Part shown: piece by piece, positions 1 through 6,689 of the stretch
Layout: every line of letters begins with the position of its first letter
How positions within the stretch are numbered: the stretch's first letter is position 1
NCBI GenBank assembly: GCA_002392645.1
Contig: DGHL01000089.1
Span: forward strand, 1-19,818
Length of the DNA: 19,818 nt
Reading direction: 5' to 3'
Source of the DNA: Prevotellaceae bacterium UBA3849
GTDB taxonomy: Bacteria; Bacteroidota; Bacteroidia; Bacteroidales; Bacteroidaceae
Notes under the pieces: generated by a model
Told to the model about the DNA's origin: nothing
Seen by the model: only the letters and a program-made list of their open reading frames with translations
The model's database searches: none
Translations under genes and position numbers: made by a program

Positions 1-996
1 ACGAAGTTCGGCAAAGTCAGCGTGTTCAGCGACCTCAATAACCTGAGGGACATATCTATGTTGCCGAAATTCCACGACATCTGTGGAGTAACAGAAGAGG
101 AACTGTTGAGCACCTTTGACGACAATATCAACGAACTTGCCGAAAACAACGGCATGGAGCGAGAAGAGTGCATTGACAAGCTTCGCCGCATGTATGACGG
201 CTATCACTTCAACCAGATGTCTAAGGAAGGCATATACAATCCATTCAGTGTGCTTAACACGATGGAGAATAGTATATTTGACAGCTACTGGTTTGAGACC
301 GGCACACCGACATACCTCGTGGAACTATTGCGCCGCCACTACTACGACCTTGAGGAGATGGCAACGTCAGAGGTCACATCGGATGTGCTGAACTCTATAG
401 ACGCAGAGTCCACCAACCCCATACCCGTGATATACCAGAGCGGTTACCTCACCATAAAGGGATATGACAAGGAGTTCCAAATGTACAGACTTGGTTTCCC
501 GAACCAAGAGGTGGAGGAAGGCTTCATAAAATATCTCGCCCCGTTCTATCTTGACAACAGGGAGGAAAGATCGGTATTTGATATAAGGAGCTTCACGTCA
601 GACGTTAGGGAAGGCAAAGTGGAGCAATTCCTCAGTCGTATGAAATCACTCTTCGCCAGTGCGCCATACGACAGTGTGAAGGGTGACAAGGAGAACCACT
701 TCCAGAACATGATGTGGGTGGTGTTCAAGATGATGGGCTTCTACTCACATACAGAATACCATACCAGCGACGGACGCATAGACCTGCTGGTAGAGACACC
801 GCAGTATCGCTACATCATGGAATTCAAGCTTGACGGCACTGCCGAGGAGGCACTGCAACAGATAAAAGACAAGAACTATCAACTGCAGTTCTTCGGAGAC
901 GCCCTCACTACCAAGAAGGAACAGGGTAAAACCTATATCATAGGAGTAAACTTCTCCAAGGAGACACGCACCATAGACAGGTGGGTGATTGAATAA
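1..996 (+). CDS. AAA-ATPase-like / PD-(D/E)XK nuclease-superfamily protein (DUF1703 type), 5' end outside window
   Basis: The reading frame is open from base 1, and its first residues (TKFGKVSVFSDLNNL) match the stretch after the ATPase core in this family, so the gene starts upstream and the GTG at 22 is not its start. The N-terminal P-loop part is not visible. The last ~90 residues look like a PD-(D/E)XK nuclease fold: a helix with FQNMMW, then GRIDLLVE (the Asp), then YIMEFKLDG (the E-x-K pair), then a helix with QIKDKNY. These proteins occur in many copies in Bacteroides and Prevotella genomes; their role is not established, although defence or mobile-DNA functions are often suggested. 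The visible core looks intact. It ends at TAA 994-996, and a terminator lies about 130 bases downstream. Confidence 0.85.
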   Translation, partial: TKFGKVSVFSDLNNLRDISMLPKFHDICGVTEEELLSTFDDNINELAENNGMEREECIDKLRRMYDGYHFNQMSKEGIYNPFSVLNTMENSIFDSYWFETGTPTYLVELLRRHYYDLEEMATSEVTSDVLNSIDAESTNPIPVIYQSGYLTIKGYDKEFQMYRLGFPNQEVEEGFIKYLAPFYLDNREERSVFDIRSFTSDVREGKVEQFLSRMKSLFASAPYDSVKGDKENHFQNMMWVVFKMMGFYSHTEYHTSDGRIDLLVETPQYRYIMEFKLDGTAEEALQQIKDKNYQLQFFGDALTTKKEQGKTYIIGVNFSKETRTIDRWVIE

Positions 997-1124
997 GTGT
1001 AATATGTTCAAGAGGTTCATCTACTTTATTATTAAAGGAAATAACTCACGATAGGACATTTCTGTTATCTCATGCTCTGAAAAATGTTCGCGGAAAAACG
1101 CAAACCAGAGCGAGAAAATACCAT

Positions 1125-1173
1125 AAAACGAAGAAGGAAGTACCCCGAAAAGGACTTTTTTCTTCGTTTTTTT
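1125..1173 (+). terminator. Rho-independent terminator
   Basis: An inverted repeat with 17-base arms (1125-1141 and 1154-1170) pairs fully if two G-U pairs are allowed. It has a 12-base loop, and the right arm runs into a stretch of seven T. It would end transcription from the nuclease-superfamily gene and separate it from the accessory region. Confidence 0.7.
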
Positions 1174-1175
1174 GT

Positions 1176-1285
1176 GTAATGTGATAGCTTTTACCGCGAA
1201 ATAGCAGCCATTTTACGTTCTAAAAGGATAGCTTTCGCGAGGTAAAAGGATATCTTTTACAATGTAATATGATAGCTTTTACCGC
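1176..1285. repeat. Cluster of ~22-base palindromic intergenic repeats
   Basis: Two copies at 1176-1197 and 1264-1285 differ at one base; both contain GATAGCTTTTACCGC. Between them lie degenerate relatives near 1219-1239 and a palindromic variant at 1241-1260 (GTAAAAGGATATCTTTTAC). The same core in the opposite orientation (GTAAAAGCTATC) recurs at 18766-18807, so this is a dispersed family. The rest of the ~430-base gap (997-1480) shows no coding potential that I can support. Confidence 0.7.
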
Positions 1286-1480
1286 AAGGGAAAAATGCTG
1301 CCACTGAGTATCAATAAGTTGCGGCCGCGCCAAAATTGCCGAAAAACCGACCTACCGCAAAGTTTTTCAAAAACCAGCCCTCTATAACGAGTTAAGAAAA
1401 GCACCGGGATAGGACAAAATCAATTACCAATGTTTTGCTTTGCCATTTTTTTGCGTAGTTACACAAAAAACAGAGTAAAA

Positions 1481-1561
1481 GTTATTCTGCGAAAAAAATC
1501 GGCATTTTATTTTGTTTTTAAAATTATTTCAACTACCTTTGCAACAGTTTATTACCATATA
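1481..1561 (+). promoter_or_regulatory. Bacteroidota promoter at the head of the repeat array (block A)
   Basis: TTTG at 1511-1514 and TACCTTTG at 1534-1541 are separated by exactly 19 bases, matching the known Bacteroidota -33/-7 consensus. Transcription should start near 1548 and run into the first 35-base repeat, which begins at 1565, and into the gene at 1675. The whole 81-base block is nearly duplicated at 4197-4279, and the similarity stops three bases before the repeat. Confidence 0.75.
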
Positions 1562-1564
1562 TTG

Positions 1565-1599
1565 GTTTGGAACATTTATTCTGGTAAGACATTTAAAAT
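1565..1599 (+). repeat. 35-base array repeat, copy a
   Basis: First copy. The left half reads GTTTGGAACATTTATT and the right half CTGGTAAGACATTTAAAAT. It follows the array-head promoter by three bases and precedes the gene at 1675. The two ends are imperfectly complementary, as in the other copies. Confidence 0.8.
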
Positions 1600-1674
1600 A
1601 TTAACGGTAAAACAAGTTGCACACATTCAAAAGCAAACAAGAACAAATGTACAAGTAATAGTAATCAAAGGAAA

Positions 1675-2277
1675 ATGAAAAGTATTGAATTAAATAAAAT
1701 TATGAAAATGCTCTCCTTCCCTTCTTATACAAAGAAGGGAAGATTGGCATATTCTGTCATTGAACATGAAAGTGGGGCTAAATTATTGAAGGGATTTTAT
1801 CTTGATTCCTCTATAAATGAGGATTGCTTCTTTCTTCAGTATTTTGTCCAATCATTGTTTGACCCTTTTCCACATCTCAACTTTAGTCTGGGAAACAGAT
1901 TAGGCGGGCATCTAAATCCTTCAGAAATCGACAAAATCAACAATATGATAAATTCATTCAAGGATTTTGAGCGTCTGACTTGTTTTTCAGACTATATTCC
2001 ATTTCTAAATGCCCATCCTTATTATGGATCGGACGTTAGTAGACTCAAATGTTATGCATTTCATTATTATCTGCAATCTGATTTTGAGAACTCAAGAATT
2101 TATTTTAATAAGATTTTAGATTTTGAAACGCATCCAAATTCTGATTGGTTTGAGGACGACATAAATATAGCCCGAGAATTTGTAGGTTTTCTTGACTCTT
2201 ATTCTTATGACAAAGGGCGAGAGAAATTACTACAATGGCAGAAAGAAACTATAAGGGGTTTAAAAATAGACATTTAA
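1675..2277 (+). CDS. Hypothetical protein, 200 aa (first compartment)
   Basis: I do not recognise this family. The ATG at 1675 is preceded by AAAGGAAA, a plausible ribosome-binding stretch, and the gene is the only one between repeats a and b. The protein is soluble-looking, with no signal peptide or membrane segment, and is rich in aromatic residues (SDYIPFLNAHPYY, YAFHYYLQSDF). The C-terminal half, with FENSRIYFNKIL and an acidic helix, might form helical-repeat-like packing, but this is weak. The gene is strikingly AT-rich compared with the efflux operon at 9195-15116, which suggests a different origin. It is probably transcribed from the promoter at 1481-1561, through the repeat. Confidence 0.75.
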   Translation: MKSIELNKIMKMLSFPSYTKKGRLAYSVIEHESGAKLLKGFYLDSSINEDCFFLQYFVQSLFDPFPHLNFSLGNRLGGHLNPSEIDKINNMINSFKDFERLTCFSDYIPFLNAHPYYGSDVSRLKCYAFHYYLQSDFENSRIYFNKILDFETHPNSDWFEDDINIAREFVGFLDSYSYDKGREKLLQWQKETIRGLKIDI

Positions 2278-2325
2278 TCTACTCCCGTCCTTAGGGTTAT
2301 ACAATTTTGCAAGAACGTTCTTTCA

Positions 2326-2360
2326 GTTTAGAATATTTATTATAGTAAAACATTTAGAAC
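2326..2360 (+). repeat. 35-base array repeat, copy b
   Basis: Exactly 35 bases, starting GTTTAGAATATTTATT and ending ATAGTAAAACATTTAGAAC. It begins 49 bases after the stop of the 200-aa gene and lies 30 bases before the end of the convergent fic gene. Confidence 0.8.
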
Positions 2361-2390
2361 CCATCTTTTAATTAAGCTGGGTTCTATAAA

Positions 2391-3902
2391 TTACGGAAGG
2401 ATAATCTTTGCAAAATCAGTAATATCCCCCTCGATGCTTGCTTTTTCAAGTGCAGCCATGTATGTAGCGCGTTCTTCAACAGCAATGATTCTCCAAGGGT
2501 AACCGGCGGTGACCAACATTACATTCATCAGGAATCGTGCGGTTCTTCCGTTTCCATCCATGTAAGGGTGGATGTAAACGAAGAAGAAGTGCCCTAAAAT
2601 GGCTCTTAACATAGCATTCTCCTCTTCTTTCATCAGTTCAACGAGTACAGGCATTGCATCCCTGACAGCATCAGGAGAAAGTGGTGTATGCTTAGAACCA
2701 CGAATGTAAACCTGTCCTGTTCTATATCCAATCAGGTCTGATGGTTTGATGAGACCTGCTACGATACAAGGCTGAAACATCTCAAAGTGCCAATTTTCAA
2801 AATCACGTCCGGCGATTTCTCCTGCATTGCCATTCTGAAATATTTTCTTGACACTTTCCTTAACTTGCAAGAATGCTTGGTAATACCCTCGTGCAGCTAA
2901 TGCGTTCTTACGTTCTGCATCAGTCTTATCATCCTTCGGATTCCATTCGCCAGAGCGTACTCGTTCTATAAGATCCTCTGTAACTCTGTAGCCCTCGATA
3001 GACAAGGAGTGGTAGGAGTCTCTAACATAGTTCTCGTCCATGTTACCAAGAATCTCCTCCAAAGACAATGTCGAATTTGCCGGTTTGGGATATAACGCAA
3101 GAATCTGTTCTTTCATCTTCTTCCACATCAGGCGTATGCGTATTGCATATGGAGAAATGATACGACCATTTGCAAATGTGCTTTCTAATTTATCCTCAAA
3201 AGGATCCTCTGGACGCATATTATGACCTATTCTTAACATATAGTCCAGGATTCTCTGTGACACTTCTTCGCGTCCCACATTGCGAAAAGCGCCAACCAGT
3301 CTTGAAGCCCTGGATGAGTTTCCTTCATCTGCAACTTCCCTTAGTATTTCATCAGCACTATCAACCATCAAAAGACATGTACGTGCATTTACTGCACTTT
3401 TCTTGAAGTACGCAGGAGTACAAAATGCCAAAGCTTCGGGTAGAGTGTACAATCTTAAACCATATCTTGGTTCAATATACATCTGTCTTGGCATCGAGGC
3501 TGTGATGTCCAACAATGAGTCACCATGTTTCAGTTGGATGATATTATTGCTGGCTTTCGTTGAACGCAGAATCAACTGATGCGGAGCAACTGTCTCTCCT
3601 GCATAGAAATCTAATGATTCCTCAGGTGTAAGACACCAGTCGTCACCAAACCTATTGTTAGCATAGGCTACAACAAAATGCCAATAAGAGGCATACCAGA
3701 CTGTAGTATCCCCTTCCAGGCCAGGCATGGTGGGCATATACCATCCTTTGATGATCTGTTCAAGGTAGCCATTTTGTATCAGGCGTTTTGAATGAACCTC
3801 CCCCAAAGTTTTAAGGCCTTGGATAATACTGTTCTGGTGAGTGTCTTGATATTGCTTCAGAACACTCAAAGAATCTGCCAGTTTCTCTTGTATGCTTGCC
3901 AT
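2391..3902 (-). CDS. Fic-domain AMP-transferase-type protein with AbiEi-like N-terminal region
   Basis: Fic proteins usually transfer AMP from ATP to target proteins. The catalytic motif is complete at residues 445-457 (HPYMDGNGRTARF), with the general-base His, the acidic residue and the anion-hole GNGR. A class II-type inhibitory motif (SxxxEG) lies at 299-304 as SLSIEG, so activity is probably self-restrained. Residues ~25-135 (RLIQNGYLEQIIKGWY, then DDWCLTPEESL) resemble the winged-helix AbiEi-type antitoxin/regulator region often fused to Fic domains of this length (~500 aa). The protein therefore probably binds DNA and acts as its own regulator, which fits the four operator-like repeats just upstream (3925-4009). 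It is the only full gene against the direction of the array. It appears intact; its targets cannot be inferred. Confidence 0.88.
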   Translation of the reverse strand: MASIQEKLADSLSVLKQYQDTHQNSIIQGLKTLGEVHSKRLIQNGYLEQIIKGWYMPTMPGLEGDTTVWYASYWHFVVAYANNRFGDDWCLTPEESLDFYAGETVAPHQLILRSTKASNNIIQLKHGDSLLDITASMPRQMYIEPRYGLRLYTLPEALAFCTPAYFKKSAVNARTCLLMVDSADEILREVADEGNSSRASRLVGAFRNVGREEVSQRILDYMLRIGHNMRPEDPFEDKLESTFANGRIISPYAIRIRLMWKKMKEQILALYPKPANSTLSLEEILGNMDENYVRDSYHSLSIEGYRVTEDLIERVRSGEWNPKDDKTDAERKNALAARGYYQAFLQVKESVKKIFQNGNAGEIAGRDFENWHFEMFQPCIVAGLIKPSDLIGYRTGQVYIRGSKHTPLSPDAVRDAMPVLVELMKEEENAMLRAILGHFFFVYIHPYMDGNGRTARFLMNVMLVTAGYPWRIIAVEERATYMAALEKASIEGDITDFAKIILP

Positions 3903-3924
3903 TCGTATTTATGCTTTGTGACAC

Positions 3925-4009
3925 TATTAGTTTTTACAATATACATTGGTATTAGTTTATATCAATGTACTATTATTAGTATTTACACATGCAAAGGTAT
4001 TAGTTTTTA
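3925..4009 (-). promoter_or_regulatory. fic promoter with four direct-repeat operator candidates
   Basis: Read on the minus strand, a 12-base unit close to TAAAAACTAATA occurs at 4009-3998, 3985-3974, 3961-3950 and 3936-3925, with periods of 24, 24 and 25 bases. A -7 box TACCTTTG (3999-3992) overlaps the distal copy; I see no good TTTG 19 bases upstream of it. The other copies cover the expected start of transcription and the 5' leader. This suits autorepression by the AbiEi-like part of the Fic protein. Confidence 0.6.
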
Positions 4010-4196
4010 TCGAAAAAAAAGAACTTTTCATCAATTACTTCACATTTTAACAGTGTTTTAACAGTATTTTTTAATTTACGCCTATCATTATACATTCTAC
4101 ACTTACAATCTGTTTCCACATCTGCTTATTCGTTTGGACAGGGCCATAAGCTGATATTGGAATAGCTTTGATTAGATGCTGTTGAATAGAGGATAT

Positions 4197-4279
4197 GTTA
4201 TTTTGCGAAAAAAAATCAGCATTTTATTTTGTTTTTAAAATTGTTTTAATTATCTTTGCAACAGTTTATATACCATATA
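4197..4279 (+). promoter_or_regulatory. Bacteroidota promoter, duplicate of the array-head promoter (block B)
   Basis: TTTG at 4228-4231, 19 bases, then TATCTTTG at 4251-4258. The 83-base block is nearly identical to 1481-1561, including GCATTTTATTTTGTTTTTAA and the ending ACCATATA. It drives the small gene that follows. The ATG at 4195 lies upstream of this promoter and is therefore unlikely to be the start codon. Confidence 0.7.
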
Positions 4280-4332
4280 AAACGCGTCTCAAAGCTCTTA
4301 CACCTGCATTTATCGAAATTTTCGGATGGAGT

Positions 4333-4692
4333 ATGGATAGTGCTGGCGGTATTGAAGTTGATATCACTTTCACGAATTGTAGTTCACAGAAAGTCAAATA
4401 TGTTTATTTTAGAGGATACTTCCTAAACGCAGTTGGTGACATATGTCGAAACGAAATCACTGGTAGCACGGAGTGGAAATACAGAGGTGTTGGTCCTATT
4501 GACCCCTTCCCTAAAACCTCGGATGACAGTTCTTATGGGCACAGGCATACTTACTTCTTTGGAAATCCAAGATTTTATTCAAGAATAGCGGAAAAATTCC
4601 GTCTTTCATCTGTTACGATTGAATATATGAATGGAACAAAGAAAGTTCTTTTTGGGGCAGAGTTAAAAAAGAGAGTTAAATATTCAGAATAA
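4333..4692 (+). CDS. Small protein resembling a C-terminal beta domain of larger proteins, probably N-terminally truncated
   Basis: The frame is open from 4195, but the first ~25 codons are promoter sequence (4197-4279), so the first usable ATG is at 4333, giving 119 residues. The pattern AGGIEVDITFTN, then VKYVYFRGYFLNAVGD, then IEYMNGTKK looks to me like the extracellular beta-sandwich-type domain found at the C-terminus of longer Bacteroidota proteins (from memory, not searched). Similarity to that pattern begins upstream of Met47 of the open frame (ALTPAFIEIFGWS), which suggests that the gene is a fragment joined to a copied promoter. It has no signal peptide of its own with this start. 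It may be non-functional. The next gene begins 11 bases later and may be co-transcribed. Confidence 0.5.
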   Translation: MDSAGGIEVDITFTNCSSQKVKYVYFRGYFLNAVGDICRNEITGSTEWKYRGVGPIDPFPKTSDDSSYGHRHTYFFGNPRFYSRIAEKFRLSSVTIEYMNGTKKVLFGAELKKRVKYSE

Positions 4693-4703
4693 AGTATAGC
4701 ATT

Positions 4704-5207
4704 ATGAAGAAACTATTTACAATTGCGCTTATGCTAATCGCCGGGATGACAGCAAGTGCACAAGGAACATGGAGTACAGGAACTATAGAAGCTGACGAGC
4801 TGAAAGATGAGAAAGGCGGTGTATTTTACCGCTATGACTTAGAAGGAGTTGGAAGCGTTATCCTACGCGATTGGAAAGATTGGGAGTTTAAGATTATCAC
4901 AGAGAGTGGAGAATTTGACTCGTTTGAAATGAATGACGAGATAAGTCACGGTATCTTCTATACTTTTGGTTACTATAATGACGACAACAAGCTTGAATTC
5001 AAATTTAAAGATGATCGACTGGAAGTGGACCATAACAACAAAAAATCAGCTTGGATTAACAAAAAATGGACACACTATTTCTACAACAAGAATAAGATCA
5101 AAAAAGCCTTCCGTGCATTAAAGGAGAGCAAAGGCTATGTGCGGATTGTTTGTGCGAGAAAAAGTGCACCTGATTTCGACCTCAAAATAACTCCATATAA
5201 TCTATAA
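4704..5207 (+). CDS. Hypothetical secreted protein, 167 aa
   Basis: The N-terminus is a classical signal peptide: two lysines, a hydrophobic core (LFTIALMLIAGM) and a cleavage site near TASAQ/G at residues 20-21. There is no lipobox, so the product should be periplasmic or secreted. The mature part is rich in charged and aromatic residues with alternating beta-like stretches (EFKIITESGEFDSF, KLEFKFKDDRLEV). I do not recognise the family. It starts 11 bases after the upstream small gene and is followed by a long hairpin at 5228-5266, so the two probably form one transcript from the 4251 promoter. Confidence 0.7.
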   Translation: MKKLFTIALMLIAGMTASAQGTWSTGTIEADELKDEKGGVFYRYDLEGVGSVILRDWKDWEFKIITESGEFDSFEMNDEISHGIFYTFGYYNDDNKLEFKFKDDRLEVDHNNKKSAWINKKWTHYFYNKNKIKKAFRALKESKGYVRIVCARKSAPDFDLKITPYNL

Positions 5208-5227
5208 AAACCGAGCAAAGATAAGAA

Positions 5228-5266
5228 TTAGGGAAGGCTTATAGTGCGATTATAAACCTTCCCTAA
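5228..5266 (+). terminator. Hairpin downstream of the secreted-protein gene
   Basis: Arms of 16 bases at 5228-5243 and 5251-5266 (TTAGGGAAGG at the outer end) contain one mismatch around a 7-base loop. There is no clear T-run directly after it, so it may be a terminator or a 3' stabilising stem. Confidence 0.5.
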
Positions 5267-5331
5267 ACGTTTGCCCTTTAGGTTGCCCTTGATTTTTTAT
5301 TTCACGTGTTTTATCTTTCTCAAAAAAAAAT

Positions 5332-5490
5332 ATGAGAAAGATAACAATTAAATTTCTCCAGATTTTCCTGGACATTTTATTTATTTTTGAGCGTGTTGCA
5401 TATTACATTCAGACGGTTCCCTGCCTAAACATCCTGATAAACACGTTTGGGGATGATATTATTAGGCTATTCTGGCAATGGCTCTCTTAA
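5332..5490 (+). CDS. Possible small hydrophobic protein, 52 aa
   Basis: ATG at 5332 and TAA at 5488-5490 enclose 52 codons beginning MRKITIKFLQIFLDILFIF and ending RLFWQWLS. It is preceded by a run of A and a weak TATCTTTC box (-7-like). The content is a single hydrophobic stretch and then a short tail, as in small membrane peptides. There is no homology that I can name. It is too short to be sure of and may be chance or a remnant. Confidence 0.3.
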   Translation: MRKITIKFLQIFLDILFIFERVAYYIQTVPCLNILINTFGDDIIRLFWQWLS

Positions 5491-5497
5491 GTCAGAA

Positions 5498-5655
5498 TTA
5501 AATACCCCTACCCTTTGACCTGCCAACAGTCTTTTCCTGTTCAGGTTCCTGCTTCACCTCATCGACGGACACCGATTCAGATTCCTGCTTCTGTGTATAG
5601 TCCGTTATGTGACGGAGCGATTCAGCGTTACCCATAAGCAGTTCAACAGTCTTTT
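5498..5655 (-). pseudogene. C-terminal fragment of a gene interrupted at repeat c
   Basis: On the minus strand an open frame ends at TAA (5500-5498). It encodes a low-complexity acidic C-terminal tail (KQESESVSVDEVKQEPEQEK, then a basic end SKGRGI), preceded by a helix-like stretch containing ELLMGNAESLRHITDY. An in-frame stop occurs at 5680-5678 inside the repeat, so the coding-like part ends at the repeat boundary. The base composition is less AT-rich than the neighbouring genes. This looks like the tail of a larger, now missing protein; I cannot name it. The internal ATG at 5635 could start a 45-residue peptide, but that seems less likely. Confidence 0.45.
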
Positions 5656-5701
5656 GTTTAGAACACTTATTATACACTTATTATGGTAAAACATTTAAAA
5701 C
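5656..5701 (+). repeat. Array repeat, copy c, enlarged to 46 bases
   Basis: It starts GTTTAGAAC and ends ATGGTAAAACATTTAAAAC like the others, but the 11-base segment ACACTTATTAT is tandemly duplicated (5663-5673 and 5674-5684). Without the duplication the repeat is again 35 bases. This is a sign of slippage or of recombination within the site. Confidence 0.8.
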
Positions 5702-5710
5702 CAAATAATG

Positions 5711-5741
5711 ATTGCTAATTCAAAAATAATTAGTAAATTTG
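5711..5741 (+). promoter_or_regulatory. Promoter directly after repeat c
   Basis: ATTG at 5711-5714 (three of four bases of the -33 box), 19 bases, then TAAATTTG at 5734-5741, a perfect TAnnTTTG. Transcription would start near 5748, so the ATG at 5708 cannot be the start for this transcript. Confidence 0.5.
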
Positions 5742-5755
5742 CAGCAGGAAGTATA

Positions 5756-6037
5756 ATGTATAAAAACGCAAGAACTATGTTGGAGGAGAATATTCAAAGT
5801 GTACCTCATGTAGAAGATCCGCGTAGTCGTCGGTATGACGATACGCCTGACATGGGCTTTTCTGAAGGATGGCACTATTTAGTGGCCCGTCATGGTTATT
5901 TCAAGACACTAATGTTTTATCTGGTGCTATTCTTTTTTGAGATTTTCTGGTTCATGGAAGATTGTTTTGGGCAAATAAACGATTTCTGTCACAATCTTTT
6001 AACAAAAAATAACGCAAAAAACAAGAGAAGATTATGA
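5756..6037 (+). CDS. Small membrane protein, hypothetical (third compartment)
   Basis: The frame is open from ATG 5708, but a promoter at 5711-5741 overlaps that start, so ATG 5756 (93 aa, very short leader) or ATG 5777 (86 aa, preceded by a normal leader) is more likely. A polar N-terminal part with RSRRYDDTPDMG is followed by one strongly hydrophobic, aromatic-rich segment (TLMFYLVLFFFEIFWFME) and a short basic tail. This suggests one membrane helix with a cytoplasmic N-terminal domain. I do not recognise the family. It overlaps the next small frame by ATGA (6034-6037), which points to translational coupling. It is the only intact gene between repeats c and d. Confidence 0.6.
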   Translation: MYKNARTMLEENIQSVPHVEDPRSRRYDDTPDMGFSEGWHYLVARHGYFKTLMFYLVLFFFEIFWFMEDCFGQINDFCHNLLTKNNAKNKRRL

Positions 6038-6159
6038 AGACATTGGCATTCTCGGAACTGCGACGTGTGGCTGAGCGAAGTCGCCTGGTCAGTCGTAAAT
6101 CTGTAAAATTTTATTTTAAGTTTAGAACCCTTATTATGGTAACCCCGTTAAAACTATAA
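6034..6159 (+). pseudogene. 5' fragment of a gene cut by repeat d
   Basis: ATG 6034 overlaps the upstream stop (ATGA) and opens a 41-codon frame, MKTLAFSELRRVAERSRL onward. The last ~13 codons are the repeat itself (6120-6154), and the frame stops five bases after it at 6159. The ATGA coupling suggests a genuine second gene of this compartment whose 3' part was replaced when repeat d was joined. It could also be a real short peptide. I cannot name its product. Confidence 0.35.
6120..6154 (+). repeat. 35-base array repeat, copy d
   Basis: Exactly 35 bases, left half GTTTAGAACCCTTATT and right half ATGGTAACCCCGTTAAAAC. Most differences from copies b and c lie in the AAAACAT part of the right half. 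It sits directly upstream of the three-gene unit at 6212-7892. Confidence 0.8.
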
Positions 6160-6211
6160 AAGTCTTTTTTGATACCATTGTGATAAGTTAACAAAAAAAT
6201 TAAATTACAAG

Positions 6212-6667
6212 ATGCAAGCAATACTCGTATTTTTTCTTCTAATTGTCTTCCCGATTTGTGGCGTACAAGCACTATTGAAGGGAGAGATTGGTACAGGAAT
6301 ATTCTTCTTGTCTCCATTAATGATTGTGTTGTGCGCCCTTGCTTACCATTTGCTATATGGAAAGCCTCGCGAGAAAAGAAAAGAAGCTCTGCACAAGATG
6401 TACGAATTACCTGATGTCGTTCGTGACGAATATGGCGACAAGTGGGATAGTGAGTTTCAAAGGGCTATAACCAAAGCTATCGACGAGGCAACAGATAATG
6501 AGAAGCGTACTGAACTCCAGCAATGTCAAAAAGTTGCCAAGATGATAAAGGATAGTGGTCGCCATACATTTGGTCCTTTTTACAGCATCAACCAAGCTTT
6601 CCGGCTTACAGGTTGCCACCTGACGATTACCGACTCTCAAGGTAAAACAATTACACAAATCGTTTAA
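6212..6667 (+). CDS. Hypothetical membrane protein with two N-terminal helices
   Basis: The protein has 151 aa. Residues ~3-22 (ILVFFLLIVFPICG) and ~28-48 (TGIFFLSPLMIVLCALAYHLL) are hydrophobic helices separated by a short loop, followed by a basic stop-transfer (KPREKRKE) and a ~95-residue soluble domain with a helical, charged middle and a beta-like end (CHLTITDSQGKTITQIV). The family is not recognised. It is the first of three closely spaced genes (gaps of 22 and 18 bases). An imperfect -7 box (TACCATTG, 6173-6180) lies ahead of it; otherwise it depends on read-through across repeat d. Confidence 0.7.
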   Translation: MQAILVFFLLIVFPICGVQALLKGEIGTGIFFLSPLMIVLCALAYHLLYGKPREKRKEALHKMYELPDVVRDEYGDKWDSEFQRAITKAIDEATDNEKRTELQQCQKVAKMIKDSGRHTFGPFYSINQAFRLTGCHLTITDSQGKTITQIV

Positions 6668-6689
6668 TCATTCAAAAACATCAATATCT

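Noticed and set aside
1430..1678. 82-codon open frame overlapping the array-head promoter and repeat a
   Set aside because: It consists of the promoter boxes, the repeat and AT-rich spacer, has no protein-like composition, and overlaps the start of the 1675 gene.
4195..4332. Upstream start for the small gene ending at 4692
   Set aside because: The ATG at 4195 precedes the promoter block, and the first codons match the same non-coding block at 1481-1561.
6111..6317. 68-codon minus-strand frame over repeat d
   Set aside because: It overlaps the repeat and the start of the membrane-protein gene in antisense; no protein-like features.
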